Part shown: piece after piece, positions 12,822 through 16,831 of the stretch | Layout of the letters: each line of letters opens with the position of its first letter | Position numbering within the stretch: the first letter of the stretch is position 1 | DNA from: DATJWY01 sp035500775 | GTDB taxonomy: Bacteria; Pseudomonadota; Alphaproteobacteria; Acetobacterales; Acetobacteraceae | Reading direction: 5' to 3' | Length of the DNA stretch: 16,831 nt | NCBI GenBank assembly: GCA_035500775.1 | Contig: DATJWY010000174.1 | Span: 1 to 16,831, forward strand | Notes under the pieces: model-generated | Databases searched by the model: none | What the model saw: the letters and a program-made list of their open reading frames with translations, nothing else | Told to the model about the DNA's origin: nothing | Position numbers and translations under genes: made by a program

Positions 12822-13025
12822 ATGGCAGTCGTGAAGATCCTCGAACTTCTCGCGGAATCCGAAAAGGGCTGGGAAGACGCGGTCAGCCGCGCCGTGGCGG
12901 AAGCGTCCAAAACCGTGCGCGGCATTCGCTCGGTCTATGTCAGCGAGTTCCACACCACGGTCGAGAACGATCGGATCAAGAGTTACCGCGTGAACGCGAA
13001 AATCTCCTTCGTCATCGAAAGCTGA
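12822..13025 (+). CDS. Dodecin family flavin-binding protein
   Basis: This is a 67-residue small protein whose family forms hollow dodecamers that bind and buffer flavins (and in some cases CoA). The match runs along the whole length: MAVVKILELLAESEKGWEDA, then AVAEASKTVRGIRSVYVSEF and VENDRIKSYRVNAKISFVIE, with the beta-alpha-beta-beta pattern. A GGGAGG ribosome site lies 8 nt before the ATG. The Trp that stacks on flavin in characterised members seems replaced by Tyr39 or by Ser37, depending on subfamily alignment. It is probably monocistronic, with a 271-bp gap upstream. A flavin store fits the FAD-dependent acyl-CoA dehydrogenase nearby, but this link is only suggestive. Confidence 0.92.
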   Translation: MAVVKILELLAESEKGWEDAVSRAVAEASKTVRGIRSVYVSEFHTTVENDRIKSYRVNAKISFVIES

Positions 13026-13173
13026 CGGCGGCAGCACGGATCGGCGAACGGCCCCGGACCGTAAAACGAAAATGGGGTCTGGGGCCGATTGCTTGACCCT
13101 GAATCGTCTTTTGGGATTCCGGCGCGCCGCGGTTTCTGATTCAAGATGCCGGCTGGGCTGGAGGTCAGCATCG

Positions 13174-13518
13174 ATGGGTCGTCCTTATTCGCTGGATTTG
13201 CGCGAGCGTGTCGTGGCCTCGGTTCGCTCTGGGATGAGCCGCCGCGAGGCGGCAAAGCGGTTCGAGGTGAGCGTGGCGTCGGCGATCCGTTGGACGCGGC
13301 GAGAGGCCGAGACCGGTAGTCCGGAGGCCCTACCGATGGGTGGCAGGCGGCCCTTTGCCCTGGCCTCGGAGTGGCCATGGATACTCGCGCGGATGGCGGA
13401 GAAGCCGGACATCACCTTGAGAGAGCTGCTGGCCGAACTGCGGGCACGCGGCATCGACGTGAGCTATTACGCGGTCTGGCATATCGTGAAGCGCGGCGGC
13501 CTCAGCTTTAGAGTATGA
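13174..13518 (+). mobile_element. IS630-type transposase, N-terminal remnant
   Basis: These 114 residues match the N-terminal DNA-binding part of IS630-family transposases. MGRPYSLDLRERVVASV is followed by a helix-turn-helix region (SRREAAKRFEVSVASAIRWTRR), and the second HTH part ends YAVWHIVKRGGLSF. The whole DDE catalytic domain is missing. The frame is closed by a TGA at 13516-13518 that belongs to the dispersed repeat beginning at 13511, so the gene was cut there. The start is the ATG at 13174; the open frame extends upstream to 13072 without family similarity. Sequence just upstream (about 13090-13150) may hold the element's left end, but no inverted-repeat partner remains. Confidence 0.85.
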
Positions 13519-13619
13519 TTGCCTGAGATTGAAGCGCGGAGACTTGGGGCTTTCCCTCCGTGGCCATTCCACCGCTCCTGCGGAGCGGCGGAATCTTGGG
13601 CCACTCCGCTCCAAACCCC
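13511..13619 (+). repeat. Dispersed 109-bp intergenic repeat, copy B
   Basis: This copy matches 4475-4583 with 8 differences and no gaps, and has the same orientation. It starts inside the last codons of the IS630 remnant. It is followed by a different inverted repeat, CGTCACGCG (13619-13627) with CGCGTGACG (13654-13662), and a direct repeat GCGTAGGC. The remaining stretch to 13832 has no convincing gene. Confidence 0.9.
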
Positions 13620-13832
13620 GTCACGCGTAGGCGTGCCTGCGTAGGCCGTCTTGCGCGTGACGGCGTCGAAGGACGCCCCCTCGCCTCCATCCGCTCCCCC
13701 CAAATCCTCGGCATCAATAACGTCACCACGCGCCAGTCGGCGGGTGCTCCAGACATCATCACGGACGACCATGGCACACGATCGTTGCGCGGACCACCGC
13801 CCGCACGGTAGTCAGACCGGGGTCGCGGCACG

Positions 13833-15218
13833 ATGGGCCTGACCGCCAGCTTCACCCCATCTCCACCGCGAGGCGCCGTGAGGAAACAGGAAGCTGACAC
13901 CATCCCGGGTAGCATCCTGCGCGCCGGCGACTACAGGCCGCGCAATCACCCGCTACGCGCCGCGCTGACCAACGAGGTCCATGCCCGCCCCTCCATCGCG
14001 CTGGCCGCGCCGCTGCGCGGCTCGATGCTGGCGATGCTCTCCGGCGAGGCGGCGGGCGACACCGAGCGCGCCCAGCTCGAACGCCTCTGCGAATGGGCCG
14101 GCGTGCCGCGCCCGGCCCTGGACGCGACCCATTATTACGCCTTCATGGGCAGCTTCCACCTGCGCTGGGAGCGGCACACCGAGTTCTCCACCTGGACCAT
14201 CCTGCGCCCGGGCTTCTTCGTCGATCCCTTCGCCGAGCCGGCGCTGCACGCCTTGCCCGCCGACTGGATCGCCGGCCTGCCCGGCGAACTCCTGGTCGGC
14301 ATCCATATCGCCGTGCTCGGCCCGGCGCAGGCGCCGCCCTCCCCCGGCATCCTCGCCTCGGTGTTCGGCTCGGAGCAGTATGTCGGCTCCAACCTGGTGG
14401 ACGAGCTTGCGACCGTCTGGACCGATTTCCGCATTCATGGCGACGGGTTCAGCCGCATCCTGCTCGCCGATCACGGCATGTCGCCCGGCCATACCGGGCG
14501 TGTGGCGCAGCGCCTGCTGGAGATCGAAACCTACCGGATGCTGGCGCTGCTGGCCCTGCCGCTGGCGCGCTCGGTGCTGCCGCGCATCGGCGAGATCGAG
14601 CGGGAACTGGCCTCCCTCATCGCCTCCTTCGCCCAGCTCGCCACCCTGGACGAGGAAGCGGCGGCGCTGGCCCGGCTGACCCGGTTCGCTGCCCGCAACG
14701 AGCAGATCGCCGCGGAAACCACCTACCGCTTCGCCGCCGCCCGCGCCTATTACGAACTGGTCGAGCGGCGCATCAGCGAGCTGCGGGAAACCCGGGTCGA
14801 CGGCATGCAGACGATCGGCGAGTTCATGGAGCGCCGCCTGCTGCCGGCCATGCGCACCTGCGAGGCGGTGGACCGGCGCTGCGAGACCCTGTCGCGGCAC
14901 ATCGCGCGCGCGGGCGGCCTGCTGCGCACCCGCGTCGAGGTAGCGCTGGAGGGTAAGAACGCCGAGCTGCTGCGCTCGATGGACCAGCGCGCCGACGTGC
15001 AGCTGCGGCTGCAACACGCGGTGGAAGGGCTGTCGGTCGTCGCCATCAGCTACTACTCGCTCGCGCTGGTTTCCCACGCGCTCCAGGCGGCGCATGCGGC
15101 GGGCCTGCCGATCAACCCGGAGATCGCCGACGGCATCGCCATTCCGGTGATTCTCGGTGCCGTCTGGCTCGGGCTGCTCCGCATCCGCAAGGTGATCGGG
15201 CACGGCCACCGGCACTGA
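13833..15218 (+). CDS. DUF3422 family membrane-anchored protein
   Basis: This is a 461-residue protein of unknown function in the DUF3422 family. The diagnostic N-terminal segment is HPLRAALTNEVHARPS (about 39-54), followed by HYYAFMGSFHLRWERHTEFSTW. The middle part (about 230-400) is helical and charged and looks coiled-coil. Two hydrophobic segments near the C-terminus (VVAISYYSLALVSHALQAAH and IAIPVILGAVWLGLLRI) should anchor it in the inner membrane, with a His-rich tail. The ATG at 13833 lacks a strong ribosome site, and a GTG at 13878 is possible, since the conserved part begins later. It has no obvious operon partner; the transporter gene follows after 175 bp. Confidence 0.88.
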   Translation: MGLTASFTPSPPRGAVRKQEADTIPGSILRAGDYRPRNHPLRAALTNEVHARPSIALAAPLRGSMLAMLSGEAAGDTERAQLERLCEWAGVPRPALDATHYYAFMGSFHLRWERHTEFSTWTILRPGFFVDPFAEPALHALPADWIAGLPGELLVGIHIAVLGPAQAPPSPGILASVFGSEQYVGSNLVDELATVWTDFRIHGDGFSRILLADHGMSPGHTGRVAQRLLEIETYRMLALLALPLARSVLPRIGEIERELASLIASFAQLATLDEEAAALARLTRFAARNEQIAAETTYRFAAARAYYELVERRISELRETRVDGMQTIGEFMERRLLPAMRTCEAVDRRCETLSRHIARAGGLLRTRVEVALEGKNAELLRSMDQRADVQLRLQHAVEGLSVVAISYYSLALVSHALQAAHAAGLPINPEIADGIAIPVILGAVWLGLLRIRKVIGHGHRH

Positions 15219-15326
15219 CGCGGGGGTGAGGACGACGGCGCCTGCAAGCCTCCGCTACCCGGGGGCGCGCAGGGGGGGAGCCGCCGCATCAGCGCGGGTC
15301 CACATCACCCTGCGATGGTATCCTGG

Positions 15327-15349
15327 GTCCGCCATCCGCCACGGCGGAC
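15327..15349 (+). promoter_or_regulatory. Hairpin upstream of the Nramp-like gene
   Basis: The perfect 7-bp arms GTCCGCC and GGCGGAC flank a 9-nt loop, 45 bp before the start codon. It could be a leader structure. It does not match any Mn or Mg riboswitch that I recognise. Confidence 0.3.
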
Positions 15350-15393
15350 GCGCGCTCATCCCTTCGATACACAGACATACCGGAATATTCAGC

Positions 15394-16671
15394 ATGGCCG
15401 ACGACCCGATGACGACGCCCTCCGCTGCGGATCGTTCGCCAAAATGGCTCGCCCTTCTCCGCACTCTCGGTCCCGGACTCATCACCGGCGCGGCGGACGA
15501 CGACCCAAGCGGCATCGCCACCTACAGCCAGGTCGGGGCCCAGTTCGGCTACGGCCTCGCCTGGACGATGCTGTTCAGCTATCCGCTGATGGGCGTCACC
15601 TAGCTCATCAGCGCGCGGATCGGCCGCGTCACCGGCCGCGGCGTCGCGCAGAACCTGCGGCAGCATTACCCGCGCTGGGTGCTCCGCCTGGCCGTGATGC
15701 TGCTGCTGATCGCCAACATCGCCAATCTCGGCGCCATGGGCGCGGCGCTCGACCTGCTGCTGCCCGGACACGCGGCGCTATACACCGCCGCCTTCGCCAC
15801 ACTTTGCGTGGCGCTCGAAGCATTCATGAACTACGCGAGCTACGCCGCGGTGCTGAAATGGCTCACCGCCTCGCTGCTCACCTATGTCGCGGTGGTGTTC
15901 GCCGTGCATGTTCCCTGGGGCGAGGCGCTGCTCGGCACCTTGATCCCGACCATCAGCTTCGACAACGACCATGCGGTCGCCTTCGTCGCCGTGCTCGGCA
16001 CCACCATCTCCCCCTATTTGTTCTTCTGGCAGGCCTCGCAGGAAGTGGAGGAGGAGCAGCGGCTGATGCAGGACCCGCTCACCCTCCGCCCGGACGAGGC
16101 GCCGCCGGAACTGCAGCGGATCGACCTCGATACCTGGGTCGGGATGGGCTACTCGAACCTGATCGCCATCTTCATCATCTTCGCCACGGCGGCGACGCTG
16201 CACGCACGCGGCATCACCTCCATCAACACCGCCGCCGAGGCGGCGGAGGCGCTGCGGCCGATCGCCGGGGAGTTCACCTTCGTCATCTTCGCCTGCGGCA
16301 TCATCGGCACCGGCCTGCTGGCCGTGCCCGTGCTCGCCGGGTCGGGGGCCTATGCGGTCTGCGAAGCCTTCGGCTGGACGGAGGGGCTGGACCATAAGCC
16401 GCGCCAGGCGCGGGCCTTCTACGGCACCATCGCCGTCTCCACGATGATCGGCCTGATGCTGAACTTCGTCGGCATCAACCCGATAAAGGCGCTCTACTGG
16501 AGCGCGGTGCTGAACGGCCTGCTGGCCGCGCCGCTGATGGTGGCGATGCTGCTGATCGCCTGTAACTCCGCGATCATGGGGCCCCTCACCTTGCCGCGGT
16601 CAATGCGTCTCATCGGCTGGCTGGCGGCGCTGGTGATGGCGGCGGCCAGTCTCGCTTTCTTCGTGCTGTAG
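15394..16671 (+). pseudogene. Nramp-like divalent metal transporter, interrupted by an in-frame TAG
   Basis: The gene encodes a transporter of about 425 residues in the Nramp superfamily. The first segment carries GPGLITGAADDDPSGIATYSQ (the helix-1 metal site, DPSG instead of the usual DPGN). Helix 6 reads TTISPYLFFWQ, lacking the Met of the MPH motif found in Mn/Fe transporters. Codon 70 is TAG (15601-15603), where relatives have Gln in a YPLM..IQ.ISARIGRVTGRG-like context, so a single C-to-T change explains it. The frame is otherwise intact to 16671. The parts on either side are a 69-residue N-terminal peptide and a 330-residue frame starting at 15679. Either the gene is recently inactivated, TAG is read through, or the base is a sequencing error. 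The substrate is probably not classical Mn/Fe. Confidence 0.85.
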
Positions 16672-16690
16672 AGGGGGCGGGATATACCTG

Positions 16691-16711
16691 AGGCCAGGGG
16701 CGCTGCCCCTT
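16691..16711 (+). terminator. Hairpin downstream of the Nramp-like gene
   Basis: AGGGGC-GCT-GCCCCT forms a compact hairpin about 20 nt after the stop. It resembles the arms of the hairpin repeats at 9850 and 11613, and a TTGTGTCT tail follows. Confidence 0.45.
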
Positions 16712-16741
16712 GTGTCTGCAGAGTATGTCAGAGTGATAGCG

Positions 16742-16773
16742 CCGCTGGGGTGGGGCATGCCCCACCCCAGCGG
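16742..16773. repeat. Perfect 32-bp palindrome
   Basis: The 16-bp arms CCGCTGGGGTGGGGCA and TGCCCCACCCCAGCGG abut with no loop. It lies 71 bp after the transporter stop and probably belongs to the hairpin-rich repeat family. It could stop transcription in both directions. Confidence 0.9.
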
Positions 16774-16831
16774 TGCGGTCCGCAGGCCGAGTGCCCCTTG
16801 GTGCTGCAAACCGTGGTCCAGCGAGGCCGCG

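Noticed and set aside
11666..12925. 419-codon minus-strand open frame
   Set aside because: It is antisense to the SDR gene and crosses the repeat element and the dodecin start.
13953..15215. 420-codon minus-strand open frame
   Set aside because: It is antisense to the DUF3422 gene and has no domain signal.
1..16831. Defence island, prophage or biosynthetic gene cluster
   Set aside because: I found no nuclease, methyltransferase, toxin-antitoxin, phage structural or synthetase gene. The only mobile gene is the truncated IS630 remnant.

Overview
The window is GC-rich, densely coded bacterial chromosome. Protein types, codon bias and hairpin-rich intergenic repeats suggest an alphaproteobacterium, most likely Rhodospirillales/Acetobacteraceae. 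That placement is inference; no rRNA or other marker gene is present.

Layout. (1) Positions 1-2330, minus strand: a tightly overlapping operon for a quinoprotein amine dehydrogenase. It holds the heavy subunit (mauB/aauB type), the membrane protein MauE and the thioredoxin-like MauD. MauD runs off the left edge at a run of nine C. The small subunit (mauA), which carries the tryptophan-derived cofactor, would be expected just outside. (2) 2573-4234, minus: a polytopic membrane protein of unknown family. (3) 4672-6078, minus: an ethanolamine permease, giving a second amine-related gene near the dehydrogenase. (4) 6385-7866, minus: a lipoprotein lytic transglycosylase with a low-complexity linker (six AYRAP repeats) and a C-terminal SPOR-like domain. 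(5) 8191-12550, plus: a class II aldolase/adducin protein, a TetR regulator, an ACAD10/11-like acyl-CoA dehydrogenase and a short-chain dehydrogenase. This looks like a small catabolic cluster. (6) 12822-13025, plus: a dodecin. (7) 13174-13518, plus: the N-terminal remnant of an IS630-type transposase, cut off exactly at a dispersed 109-bp repeat whose other copy is at 4475-4583. (8) 13833-15218, plus: a DUF3422 protein. (9) 15394-16671, plus: an Nramp-like metal transporter interrupted by one in-frame TAG.

The coding content is mostly ordinary accessory metabolism. The less explained material lies between genes. There is a family of hairpin-rich repeats: a 122-bp element with 28-bp terminal inverted repeats at 11613-11734, an expanded relative at 9850-10019 and a degenerate one near 6275-6330. 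A 109-bp repeat pair and a perfect 32-bp palindrome at 16742-16773 add to this. The roughly 230-nt leader of the acyl-CoA dehydrogenase gene can form several stable hairpins and a possible H-type pseudoknot, just downstream of a palindrome that could be a TetR operator. I found no defence system, CRISPR array, tRNA or rRNA.
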